Below are positions 15,837 through 23,440 of a stretch of 64,000 nucleotides of DNA, piece after piece. This DNA is from Gemmiger formicilis (lineage in GTDB: Bacteria > Bacillota > Clostridia > Oscillospirales > Ruminococcaceae), in NCBI RefSeq assembly GCF_018784445.1, contig NZ_WQOH01000004.1, positions 214,320-278,319 of the forward strand. Direction: 5' to 3'. Position 1 is the first letter of the stretch, and every line of letters begins with the position of its first letter. The notes below the pieces were generated by a model. The model saw only the letters and a list, made by a program, of their open reading frames with translations, searched no databases and was not told where the DNA came from. The position numbers and the translations under genes were made by a program.

Positions 15837-18782
15837 ATGACGAAACAACGCGAAAAACAAAACAAAACCCTCTGGCTGCTGCTGGGCTGCGGGCTGGCGC
15901 TGCGGCTGGTGCTGGCCCTTGTGACAGAGGGCTACCCCTACGACATGAGCTGCTTTGTGGCCTGGGGTGACAAGCTGGCCGCCGAGGGCCCCGCCGCCTT
16001 TTACAGCGAGGGCTACTTTGCCGACTACCCGCCCGGCTACCTGTGGATGCTGGGGCTGGTGGGGGCCATCCGCGCCGCGCTGCACATTGCCTACGAGTCC
16101 AAATGGACCTACTTTCTGCTGGCGCTTGTGCCGTCGCTCTGCGACTGCGCGGGGGCGGCGCTGGTTTATACCACAGCCCGGCGCGGCAGGGTAGTGGAGC
16201 ACATGGCGCTGGTGCTGGCGGCGTTCACAGCGTTTAACCCGCTGCTATTGTTTGACACCGGCGTCTGGAAGCAGATCGACGGCGCATTCGCACTGCCGCT
16301 GCTGCTCTGCTTTTTGCTGCTGGAACAGCGCCGCTACCTGCCTGCCGCCGTCTGGTTCGGCGTGGCGCTGGCTATCAAGCCGCAGGCGCTGCTGTTCGGG
16401 CCGGTGCTGGCGGCCTGCTACCTGGCGGCTATCGCGCTGGAAGAAGATAAGCCCCGCGCCTTTGGCCGCTGCTTCGGCGGTGCGGCGCTGGCATTGCTGC
16501 CCCCGCTGGCGGCGGGGCTGCCGTTTTTCGGCATCGCACAGCTGCTCCCTAAGCTTGTAGAAAAGTACACAGGTACGATGTCCGGCTACCCTTACGCCAC
16601 CATCAACGCCTTCAACTGGATGGCGGCGCTGGGCGGCAACTGGAAGGGCCTGGACGAGACGGTACTGCTGGGCATCACCTGGCAGCAGCTGGGGTGGTTC
16701 AATATCCTGCTGGTCACGGCGGGCCTGGCCTACTTTGCGGTGCGCAGCGCCCGGGGCGGCAGCTTCTCGCCGCTGCTGCTGGCGGCGTATTACGGCATCG
16801 GTGTGTTCACGCTGGCCCACTGTATGCATGAGCGCTACATGGTGCCCGGCGTGCTGCTGACCCTGCTGGCCGCTGCGCATTGGAACGATATCCGCCTTTA
16901 CGCGGCCGGGGTGGGCCTGTCGCTGACCGGGTTCATCAACCTGGCCACGGTCTACTCGCTGACCGGCTCCGACGACGAATGGCTGACCAGCGCCACCAGT
17001 TCCACGGTGGCGATCTTGACCGGCCTGGTCGAGACGGTCTGCTTTGTGCTGCTGCTGTTTGCCATGTGGGATATCACCCGCCACAGCCACACGCTGCCCC
17101 TGCCGGAGCGTGAACCCGAGCAATCCCCGCTGCAGCCTGCCGCACAGCCGAAATGGACCCGCCGCGAGGTGGGCGCACTGCTGGCATTGACGGCGGCCAC
17201 GGCGGTGCTGAGCTTTGCCTACCTGGGCAGCCGCACCGCGCCGCAGAACCCGCTGGACGCCACCGATACCGTACTGACCGAGACGGTGACGCCGCAGGGC
17301 GACGCGGTCTCGCTGTGGGTGTACCCGGGCATTTCCTTCGGCGGCAGTATGACCGTGACCGACGCTGCGGGCAATGTGGTCTTTGAAAAAGAACTGAACT
17401 ACGGCACCTGCTTCAGCTGGACGGCCAACGATGTGGCCGCCGCGTCAGGGCAGCCCCTGACCGTGACCGTGCAGAACGCCCAGCTGTTTGAGCTGGCCTT
17501 CCGCGACGCGGCGGGGCAGCTGGTGCCGGCAGCGGGCGGCGGTGCGCTGCTTGATGAGCAGGCCGCTGTGCCGGACACTATCAGCCAGCTGAACAGTATG
17601 TATTTTGACGAGATTTACCATGGCCGTACCGGTTATGAGCAGCTGCACAAGATGCCTGTCTACGAGACGACCCACCCACCGCTGGGCAAGGATCTGATCA
17701 TGATGGGCATTGCGATGTTCGGCATGACCGGCTTTGGATGGCGGTTCTCCGGTACGCTGTTCGGCGTGCTGCTGGTGCCGCTGGCCTGGTGCTTTGTGCG
17801 CCGCCTGACCCGCAAGCCATGGGTGGCGGCGGTCTCCGGCGTGCTGCTGGCGCTGGATTTCATGCGTTTTTCCCAAAGCCGCCTGGCAACGATTGACGTC
17901 TACGGCACGTTTTTCATCCTGCTGGGGGCGTACTTCATGCTGTGGTACTGCCAGCAGGTGCTGACGGCAGGCGTGGACAGCGCCCTTCTGCCGATGGCGC
18001 TGGGCGGGCTGGCCTTCGGCCTGGGCTGCGCGGCCAAGTGGACCGGCATCTACGCCGGGGCCGGGCTGGCGGTGCTCTACCTGGGCGTTCTGTACGCCCG
18101 CTGGCGGCAGAAGCAGCCCGGCTTCTGGGCAGAGTTCCGCACGGCGGCGGTGGGCGGCGTACTGTTCTATGTGCTGCTGCCGCTCTGCATCTACATTGCG
18201 TCCTACCTGCCGTACTGGTGGCGCAACCCCTCGTTCAGTCTGGGCGATTGGTGGCAGTGCCAGGTCTCGATGTATAGTTACCATTCCACTTTGCAGGCGA
18301 CCCACCCGTTTGAGAGCCGCTGGTACACCTGGCTGCTGGGCCTGCGCCCGGTGTGGTACTACCGCAACGGCTATCTGCCCTACGGCACCAAGGCCAGCAT
18401 TGTGGGCATGGCAGGGCCGGTCATCTGGCTGGCCGGGCTGGCGGCGCTGGTGGGCCTGCTGTGGCGGCAGGTCAGCGGGCGCGGCAGCCGCCAGGGCGCG
18501 GGCGTGCTGATTTTGTACGGCACGCAGCTGATCCCTTGGATGCTGGTGTCGCGGTGTACGTTCTTGTACCATTATTTTCCCAGTTCCATGTTCTGCCTGG
18601 CGGCGCTGGTCCTGGTGCTGGCCCGCATGAAGCGCCGCGACTGGGCCAGGCGCATTGCGGGCGGCCTGTGCGTGGCGGCGGCCGTTCTGTTTGTGCTCTA
18701 CTACCCGGCCCTCTCCGGCCTGCCCATCCCCGCCTGGTGGGCGGATGCCCTGGAAGTGCTGCCGAGCTTTGGGTTCTATTAA
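15837..18782 (+). CDS. Double GT-C fusion: mannosyltransferase-like half joined to a PMT-type half
   Basis: A 981-residue membrane protein built from two glycosyltransferase modules. Residues 1-430 form a first GT-C unit with the loop acid in EGYPYDMSCFVAWGD and YPPGYLWML. Residues 440-980 form a second, resembling protein O-mannosyltransferase/GT39: DEIYHGRTGYEQL, ETTHPPLGKDLI and RFSGTLFGVLLVPLAW. A soluble beta-rich linker (about 455-580) lies between them. Both probably use polyprenyl-phosphate sugars on the outer membrane face; substrates are unknown. ATG 15837 is preferred because the hydrophobic first helix starts there, but its ribosome site is weak. Confidence 0.72.
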   Translation: MTKQREKQNKTLWLLLGCGLALRLVLALVTEGYPYDMSCFVAWGDKLAAEGPAAFYSEGYFADYPPGYLWMLGLVGAIRAALHIAYESKWTYFLLALVPSLCDCAGAALVYTTARRGRVVEHMALVLAAFTAFNPLLLFDTGVWKQIDGAFALPLLLCFLLLEQRRYLPAAVWFGVALAIKPQALLFGPVLAACYLAAIALEEDKPRAFGRCFGGAALALLPPLAAGLPFFGIAQLLPKLVEKYTGTMSGYPYATINAFNWMAALGGNWKGLDETVLLGITWQQLGWFNILLVTAGLAYFAVRSARGGSFSPLLLAAYYGIGVFTLAHCMHERYMVPGVLLTLLAAAHWNDIRLYAAGVGLSLTGFINLATVYSLTGSDDEWLTSATSSTVAILTGLVETVCFVLLLFAMWDITRHSHTLPLPEREPEQSPLQPAAQPKWTRREVGALLALTAATAVLSFAYLGSRTAPQNPLDATDTVLTETVTPQGDAVSLWVYPGISFGGSMTVTDAAGNVVFEKELNYGTCFSWTANDVAAASGQPLTVTVQNAQLFELAFRDAAGQLVPAAGGGALLDEQAAVPDTISQLNSMYFDEIYHGRTGYEQLHKMPVYETTHPPLGKDLIMMGIAMFGMTGFGWRFSGTLFGVLLVPLAWCFVRRLTRKPWVAAVSGVLLALDFMRFSQSRLATIDVYGTFFILLGAYFMLWYCQQVLTAGVDSALLPMALGGLAFGLGCAAKWTGIYAGAGLAVLYLGVLYARWRQKQPGFWAEFRTAAVGGVLFYVLLPLCIYIASYLPYWWRNPSFSLGDWWQCQVSMYSYHSTLQATHPFESRWYTWLLGLRPVWYYRNGYLPYGTKASIVGMAGPVIWLAGLAALVGLLWRQVSGRGSRQGAGVLILYGTQLIPWMLVSRCTFLYHYFPSSMFCLAALVLVLARMKRRDWARRIAGGLCVAAAVLFVLYYPALSGLPIPAWWADALEVLPSFGFY

Positions 18783-18788
18783 TAAAAA

Positions 18789-19307
18789 GGCTCCCTTGTC
18801 AAAGGGAGCAGTCGCCGATAAGGCGACTGAGGGATTCCAGGCCATCAGCCTTGCGAGAAACCGAAAGGAATCATTACTTATGACCGGCAAGCACAACAAA
18901 GAGCTGACTCCCATTGCCAGAAGGCTTCGCAAAGATATGACGAAGGAAGAACGTCACCTTTGGTACGACTTTCTCCGGGGGTATCCCATCCGCTTTCTGC
19001 GGCAGAAAGTTGTCGGCAAGTATGTTGTTGATTTCTACTGTGCGGCGGCAAATCTGGTGGTGGAACTGGACGGTTCGCAGCATTTTGAGGATGCCGGACG
19101 TGTATGCGATGCGGCCCGCACGAAGTTTTTGCAAAAGTACGGTCTGCGGGTGCTACGGTTTGCAAACAATGATGTGATGAAAAATTTTGAAGGCGTATGC
19201 ACTGCGATTGACAAAGCGGTGCAGGAGAGGATGGAGCTGCTTCCGTAAGGCAGCAGGAATCCCTCCGGCCTCGTGAAGCTCGGCCACCTCCCTTTGACAA
19301 GGGAGGC
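18789..19307. mobile_element. DUF559 cassette bounded by inverted double-hairpin ends
   Basis: The left end (18789-18838) is CTCCCTTGTCAAAGGGAG, then AGTCGCCGATAAGGCGACT, then GAGGGATTCC. The right end read inward (19307 down to 19252) is CTCCCTTGTCAAAGGGAG, then GGTGGCC...GGCC, then GGAGGGATTCC. The 122-codon DUF559 gene lies between. The end layout is the same as that of the gene-less family B repeats in this window. No target-site duplication is evident. Movement as a unit is inferred, not shown. Confidence 0.6.
18880..19248 (+). CDS. DUF559 endonuclease-like protein (PD-(D/E)XK/Vsr fold)
   Basis: A 122-residue DUF559 protein of the restriction-endonuclease-like superfamily, related in fold to Vsr. 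Visible family blocks are RRLRKDMTKEERHLWYDF (about residues 14-31), RFLRQKVVGKYVVDFYC (about 38-54) with the catalytic D of VVDFYC, and LVVELDGSQHFE (about 59-70) supplying E-x-D. C-terminal GLRVLRFANNDVMKNF is also typical. All presumed catalytic residues are present. The ATG follows AAAGGA. It lies alone between inverted-repeat ends, with no methyltransferase beside it, so a normal restriction-modification role is unlikely. Its substrate is unknown. Confidence 0.85.
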   Translation: MTGKHNKELTPIARRLRKDMTKEERHLWYDFLRGYPIRFLRQKVVGKYVVDFYCAAANLVVELDGSQHFEDAGRVCDAARTKFLQKYGLRVLRFANNDVMKNFEGVCTAIDKAVQERMELLP

Positions 19308-19315
19308 TTTAGAAA

Positions 19316-19360
19316 AACGCCGCAGTAACGGAAGTGATTTCCCGTTGCTGCGGCGTTATT
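19316..19360 (-). terminator. Strong hairpin terminator for pfp transcription
   Basis: A 15-16 bp stem (AACGCCGCAGTAACGG with CCGTTGCTGCGGCGTT, one T-G pair). Read on the minus strand it ends in GTTTTTC. It lies beyond the MITE, so pfp and its likely terminator are now separated by the insertion. Confidence 0.75.
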
Positions 19361-19363
19361 GTA

Positions 19364-19543
19364 TTAAGGCAACACCGCACAATTCCCGCCTGACGGCTTA
19401 AGCACCGCTCCGGCGGCTGCGGCACGGCATCTGCGTTGCCAAAATGCTCGATAAGACATCCAGTATTATCTGCGCTTTTGGCTTAGCAGCTGCCGCACCT
19501 CGCTCGCCGTATCGGCACTTAGAATTATGCGGTATTGCCTTAA
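19364..19543 (+). mobile_element. 172-bp MITE, copy 1, with TTAA target duplication
   Basis: The element spans 19368-19539 and is flanked on both sides by TTAA. Its ends are inverted repeats: GGCAACACCGCACAATTC against GGCAATACCGCATAATTC, two differences in 18. There is no coding capacity. A copy differing at one position is at 51634-51805 in the opposite orientation, flanked by CTAG on both sides. Confidence 0.88.
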
Positions 19544-19550
19544 GCTTCTT

Positions 19551-19578
19551 TAGTTACTTTCTTCTCGAAGAAAGTGAC
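19551..19578. other. Hairpin abutting the pfp stop codon
   Basis: ACTTTCTTC and GAAGAAAGT form an AT-rich stem extended by AGT/ACT. No T run follows on either strand. It may be an RNA 3'-end structure or the remains of a terminator now cut off by the MITE. Confidence 0.4.
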
Positions 19579-20814
19579 TTACGCCTCCGGCAGGTAGATA
19601 TGATGCGGTAGGCCCTCGACGTAAATCGGGGTCAGCTCGGCCTGGACCAGGGGCAGGGCGTAGGCCAGGAACTCATCCGTCATGGCGGTGTGGTCGGCGT
19701 TGACCCACTCCAGCGGCACCTTCTTTTCCAGGTTGGCAACCTCGCTGATGGGGTGCAGGCTCGTACCGCACTGGTACGGCGCGTTGGAAATGCGGTCCAG
19801 CGCGACCATCTCGCCGGTGTGGCCCTCAAATGCGGCCTTGGCGGCGGCACCACCGACCTGGTAAGCCTCGGTGATATCGGTGCGGCTCGTCAGATGACCC
19901 GCGCAGCGCTGCAGGGTAGAAAGCTCGATGCAGCGGGTTTTCGTGTTCAGGCGGCGGGCAACGGTGTTCGCCAGAAAACGCGCCGTGCCGGTTAGGGCCT
20001 TGTGGCCGAAAGCATCCACCGCGTGGACATCGTCGGCCAGCTCGCAGACGTAGCGGCCATCCTCGAGCTTGACGCCCTCGGACACGGCGATGACGATGGA
20101 CGGCTTCTCCTTTTGCATCCGCTCGACCTTCTCCACGAAATGATCCACGTTGAAGGGCACTTCGGGCAGGCAGATCATGTCCACGCCCTCGCAGTCCTCG
20201 GCCTTGGCCAATGCAGCGGCGGCGGTCAGCCAGCCCGCGTTGCGGCCCATGATTTCAACAATGGTCACGTACTTGGTGCCGTAGACTGTCGCATCGCGGA
20301 TGATCTCCTTCATCACGACACCGATGTACTTGGCGGCGCTGCCGTAGCCTGGAGTGTGGTCGGTGACCATCAGATCATTGTCGATGGTCTTAGGCACGCC
20401 CATAAAGCGGATGTCGCTGCCGATGTGTGCGCCGTAGTCGGCCAGCTTGCCGATGGTGTCCATCGAGTCGTTACCGCCGATGTAGAAGAAGTAGCCGATG
20501 TCCAGCTCCTTCAGGATCTCAAACAGCTGGATGTAGACGGCCTCGCCCTCGGCGGTGTGCCAGTCGGGCAGCTTGTAGCGGCAGGAACCCAGATAGCTGG
20601 ACGGCGTGCGCTTCAAAAGCTCAATGTCCAGTGCGGTTTTCAGCTTGTCGTCCAGCACACAGGTGCGGCGCTCTAACAGGCCGGCCACGCCGTGCAGCAT
20701 GCCGTAGACCTTGCCCGCGCCGCGGCGCTTGCAGCTTTCATACACGCCCGCGAGACTGGCGTTGATGACGGAAGTCGGGCCGCCGGACTGACCGACGATC
20801 GCATTTTTTGCCAT
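19579..20814 (-). CDS. pfp: PPi-dependent 6-phosphofructokinase
   Basis: A 411-residue phosphofructokinase that uses pyrophosphate to phosphorylate fructose 6-phosphate, reversibly. Residues that set the phosphoryl donor are of the PPi type: GGNDS at 113-117 (aspartate where ATP enzymes have glycine) and PKTIDND at about 142 (lysine where ATP enzymes have glycine). MGRNAGWLTAA and the N-terminal GQSGGPTSVINAS phosphate loop are conserved. AAGGAGG lies before the start. It is a single-gene unit in the minus direction. Confidence 0.93.
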   Translation of the reverse strand: MAKNAIVGQSGGPTSVINASLAGVYESCKRRGAGKVYGMLHGVAGLLERRTCVLDDKLKTALDIELLKRTPSSYLGSCRYKLPDWHTAEGEAVYIQLFEILKELDIGYFFYIGGNDSMDTIGKLADYGAHIGSDIRFMGVPKTIDNDLMVTDHTPGYGSAAKYIGVVMKEIIRDATVYGTKYVTIVEIMGRNAGWLTAAAALAKAEDCEGVDMICLPEVPFNVDHFVEKVERMQKEKPSIVIAVSEGVKLEDGRYVCELADDVHAVDAFGHKALTGTARFLANTVARRLNTKTRCIELSTLQRCAGHLTSRTDITEAYQVGGAAAKAAFEGHTGEMVALDRISNAPYQCGTSLHPISEVANLEKKVPLEWVNADHTAMTDEFLAYALPLVQAELTPIYVEGLPHHIYLPEA

Positions 20815-21208
20815 AGTTTTCCTCCTTGCAGGCAGGGCCTGCAGCTTGTGGGTGGCGTGCCCGCGCAGGGTAGAGGCGCGGCGCAGAGCACACGAATATT
20901 GTCATCCTCAGTGTACCATGCGGCGGCGGTTTTGGCCATTGCGGCGGTTGCTTAGATGAAGGCGCGAGCGGCAGAACGATGCGATTCCGCAGGGTGGAAC
21001 TGCGGTGCGCGGCAAAATTCGGCAGATGGAATAGCGTTCCATAGTATGGAATTTTGCATCACGAATATTTGCAAGAATCATTCGGCAACCTTGCAAAAAT
21101 TGCGGAACCGGGGCAAAGTTGTGCAAGATGACGAAGCACGGCGCACCCGCCGTGCCGCCGACCTGCTGAAAAAAACAGGGCGGACGCCCAAAAATCTGAA
21201 ATTTATTC
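20815..21208. other. Intergenic region between divergent pfp and asnB
   Basis: No gene is supported. The one notable structure is the nested palindrome listed separately at 21012-21057. Upstream control signals of pfp must lie here, but no convincing promoter hexamer pair was found. Confidence 0.4.
21012..21057. promoter_or_regulatory. Nested palindrome of unknown function
   Basis: Outer arms GCAAAATTC / GAATTTTGC (9 bp, perfect) enclose ATGGAA-tagcg-TTCCAT. The right half also forms TTCCATAGTATGGAA, a perfect 15-base palindrome. It lies in the divergent region between pfp and asnB and could be a regulator-binding site or a hairpin. Confidence 0.4.
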
Positions 21209-21237
21209 TTGACAGGACTGCATGACCGTGTTATTCT
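21209..21237 (+). promoter_or_regulatory. Promoter of the T-box/asnB transcript
   Basis: Consensus TTGACA at 21209-21214 and TATTCT at 21232-21237 with a 17-base spacer. Confidence 0.85.
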
Positions 21238-21244
21238 TTACTCA

Positions 21245-21535
21245 ACAAAAGCGTTGATGGGGAAAAGTACCGCCCAAGACCAGCACAGAGAGCCTGGCAT
21301 TTGGTGTAAGCCGGGACGGTGACAGGGCGCGAAAGAACACCCCGGAGCTGCAGCCTGAAATGCAAAAAGTAGGGTGCGCCGCAGGCCGTGCGTTACAGCG
21401 GCAGCGTTTCAAAGGTGAACGTGTACGGAAAAAGTGACCGTATGCCTTTATTTCGGCTGCGGTAATTTAGGTGGCACCGCGGATCAAGACAGCGATTCGT
21501 CCTAATGACAGGGCGAATGGGCTGTCTTTTTGTTT
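21245..21535 (+). promoter_or_regulatory. T-box leader, asparagine-type
   Basis: The T-box proper, TTAGGTGGCACCGCGG, lies at about 21467-21482. It is followed by a terminator (GACAGC...GCTGTCTTTTT, 21488-21531) that competes with the antiterminator. Stem I features are visible (GAGAGCC, TTGGTGTAAGCCGGG). The specifier is read as AAC at 21336-21338 in GAAAGAACACC, which matches asparagine and the downstream gene. Uncharged tRNA-Asn would stabilise the antiterminator and switch asnB on. Confidence 0.92.
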
Positions 21536-21576
21536 TACCATTCGGAAAGTGTAAGACCGAAAAGGAGAAACAAACA

Positions 21577-23157
21577 ATGTGCTGCATTATGGGTTATGCC
21601 GGGCATGATCTGCCCAAGGAAACGTTTACGGAGTATCTGCTGCGTACCACCAGCCGCGGGCCGGACGACCAGCGTGTGGCCGAGACTGAGTTCGGCCTGC
21701 TGGGCTTTGGCCGTCTCGCCATTATGGGCTTGACGCCCGAGGGCATGCAGCCCTTCTTCCGCGGTGCGGACTGCGTGGCCTGCAACGGCGAGCTGTACGG
21801 CTTCCGCCCCATCAAAGCCGAACTGGAAGCCGAGGGCTACACCTTTGAGTCCGACTCCGACTGCGAGATCATCCTGCCGCTCTACTACAAATATGGCCTG
21901 GATATGTTCAAGCATCTGGACGCTGAGTTTGCGATGATTCTGTACGACAGCCGGAAAAAGCTGCTCATCGCCGCCCGCGACCCCATCGGCATCCGCCCGC
22001 TGTTCTACGGGTACAGCGAGAGCGGCTGCATTGCCTTTGCGTCCGAGGCGAAAAACCTCGTGGGGCTGTGCAAAAAAATCTATCCGTTCCCCATCGGCAG
22101 CTATTACTGCAATGGTCAGTTCGTGCGGTACTGCGATATCGCCGACACCCCCGCGTACAGCCAGGATGAACTTCCCGATGTATTGACGAACATCCGGGAA
22201 AAGCTCGTCGCGGGTGTAGACAAGCGGCTGGATGCCGACACGCCGGTCGGGTTCCTGCTCTCCGGCGGTCTGGATTCCAGCCTGGTCTGCGCCATTGCGG
22301 CCAAAAAGCTGGGCAAGCCCATCCGCACCTTTGCCATCGGCATGAGCGAGGACGCCATCGACCTGAAATACGCCAAGCAGGTGGCTGACTACCTGCACGC
22401 CGATCACACCGAGGTCATCATCAACAAGGACATCGTCCTGGATGCGCTGGAAAGCGTCATTGCCATGCTGGGCACCTGGGATATCACGACCATCCGCGCG
22501 TCGGTGGGTATGTATCTCGTCTGCAAGTACATCCACGAGCACACCGACATCCGCGTGCTGCTGACCGGTGAGATCTCCGATGAACTGTTCGGCTACAAGT
22601 ACACCGACTACGCACCCAGCGCCGCCGCGTTCCAGGCCGAGAGCCAGAAGCGCATCCGCGAGCTGTATATGTACGACGTGCTGCGCGCCGACCGTTCCAT
22701 CAGCGTCAACAGCCTGGAAGCCCGCGTGCCTTTCGGCGACTTGGATTTCGTCAAGTACGTCATGGCCATCGACCCCGAGAAGAAGCTGAACACCTACGGC
22801 AAGGGTAAGTACCTGCTGCGCAAGGCTTTCGAGGGCGACTGGCTTCCCGAGAGCATCCTCTGGCGCGAGAAGGCCGCCTTCAGCGACGCGGTGGGCCACT
22901 CGATGGTGGACGATCTGAAGGAGTATGCCGAGACGATCTACACTGACCGCGAGTTTGCCGAGAAGTGCGGCAAGTACACCTATGGCCGCCCCTTTACCAA
23001 GGAAAGCCTGCTGTACCGCGAAATTTTTGAGAAGTACTACCCCGGCCAGGCAGAGATGATTGTGGATTACTGGATGCCCAACAAGGCATGGCCTCACTGC
23101 GACGTCAACGACCCCAGCGCGAGAGTGCTGGCAAACTATGGGGCGAGCGGGCAGTAA
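21577..23157 (+). CDS. asnB: Asparagine synthetase (glutamine-hydrolysing)
   Basis: A 526-residue AsnB converting aspartate and glutamine to asparagine with ATP. The class II amidotransferase domain (1-190) starts MCCIMGYAG, so after Met removal Cys2 is the N-terminal nucleophile; this fixes the start at 21577. SRGPDDQR and CNGELYGF complete the glutaminase site. The synthetase domain has the PP-loop LLSGGLDSSLVCAI at about 227 and a second ATP-site segment GEISDELFGYKY. The T-box leader indicates induction under asparagine starvation. Confidence 0.96.
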   Translation: MCCIMGYAGHDLPKETFTEYLLRTTSRGPDDQRVAETEFGLLGFGRLAIMGLTPEGMQPFFRGADCVACNGELYGFRPIKAELEAEGYTFESDSDCEIILPLYYKYGLDMFKHLDAEFAMILYDSRKKLLIAARDPIGIRPLFYGYSESGCIAFASEAKNLVGLCKKIYPFPIGSYYCNGQFVRYCDIADTPAYSQDELPDVLTNIREKLVAGVDKRLDADTPVGFLLSGGLDSSLVCAIAAKKLGKPIRTFAIGMSEDAIDLKYAKQVADYLHADHTEVIINKDIVLDALESVIAMLGTWDITTIRASVGMYLVCKYIHEHTDIRVLLTGEISDELFGYKYTDYAPSAAAFQAESQKRIRELYMYDVLRADRSISVNSLEARVPFGDLDFVKYVMAIDPEKKLNTYGKGKYLLRKAFEGDWLPESILWREKAAFSDAVGHSMVDDLKEYAETIYTDREFAEKCGKYTYGRPFTKESLLYREIFEKYYPGQAEMIVDYWMPNKAWPHCDVNDPSARVLANYGASGQ

Positions 23158-23191
23158 AATCCCCAAGGCTCAGCGGAAGAAAAACTTCCCC

Positions 23192-23219
23192 TTGCATTTC
23201 CCCAAAACCCGTGTATAAT
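23192..23219 (+). promoter_or_regulatory. Promoter of the folT transcript
   Basis: TTGCAT at 23192-23197 and TATAAT at 23214-23219 with a 16-base spacer, just before the riboswitch. Confidence 0.7.
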
Positions 23220-23229
23220 AAAAAACGAT

Positions 23230-23348
23230 ATCGCAGAGTAGGAATCCGCGCGTGGGGCGCTGCCCCAAAGTGCCTGACCAACGGGGAGTTGTGGCAGGAC
23301 GAAGTAACCGCAAGGTTCGCGGTGCGGGTTCCGCATCCCACTGCTGCA
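23230..23348 (+). promoter_or_regulatory. Tetrahydrofolate (THF) riboswitch
   Basis: The conserved THF-I elements are recognisable: GCAGAGTAGGAATCCGCGCG at the 5' side and GCGGTGCGGGTTCCGCATCC followed by CACTGC closing the 3' side, with a pseudoknot-forming arm between. It controls the folate transporter gene directly downstream, the standard target of this riboswitch in Firmicutes. Confidence 0.88.
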
Positions 23349-23398
23349 TGATGGTGTGCAACGGCGGATGCGGCGTTGTGCCCGTCCCAACCAAAATT

Positions 23399-23440
23399 GC
23401 CTCCTCCCTTGTGCGGCAAACGCACAAAGGAGGATTTTTT
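23399..23440 (+). terminator. Riboswitch expression platform: terminator containing the folT ribosome site
   Basis: CCTCC(TCC)CTTGTGCG pairs with CGCACAAAGGAGG, followed by TTTTTT and then the ATG of folT. The right arm contains AAAGGAGG, so the same hairpin can both end transcription and hide the Shine-Dalgarno sequence. Confidence 0.8.

Noticed and set aside
20956..21225. An 89-codon plus-strand frame upstream of the asnB T-box
   Set aside because: No ribosome site, runs through the asnB promoter, and shows no recognisable motif.
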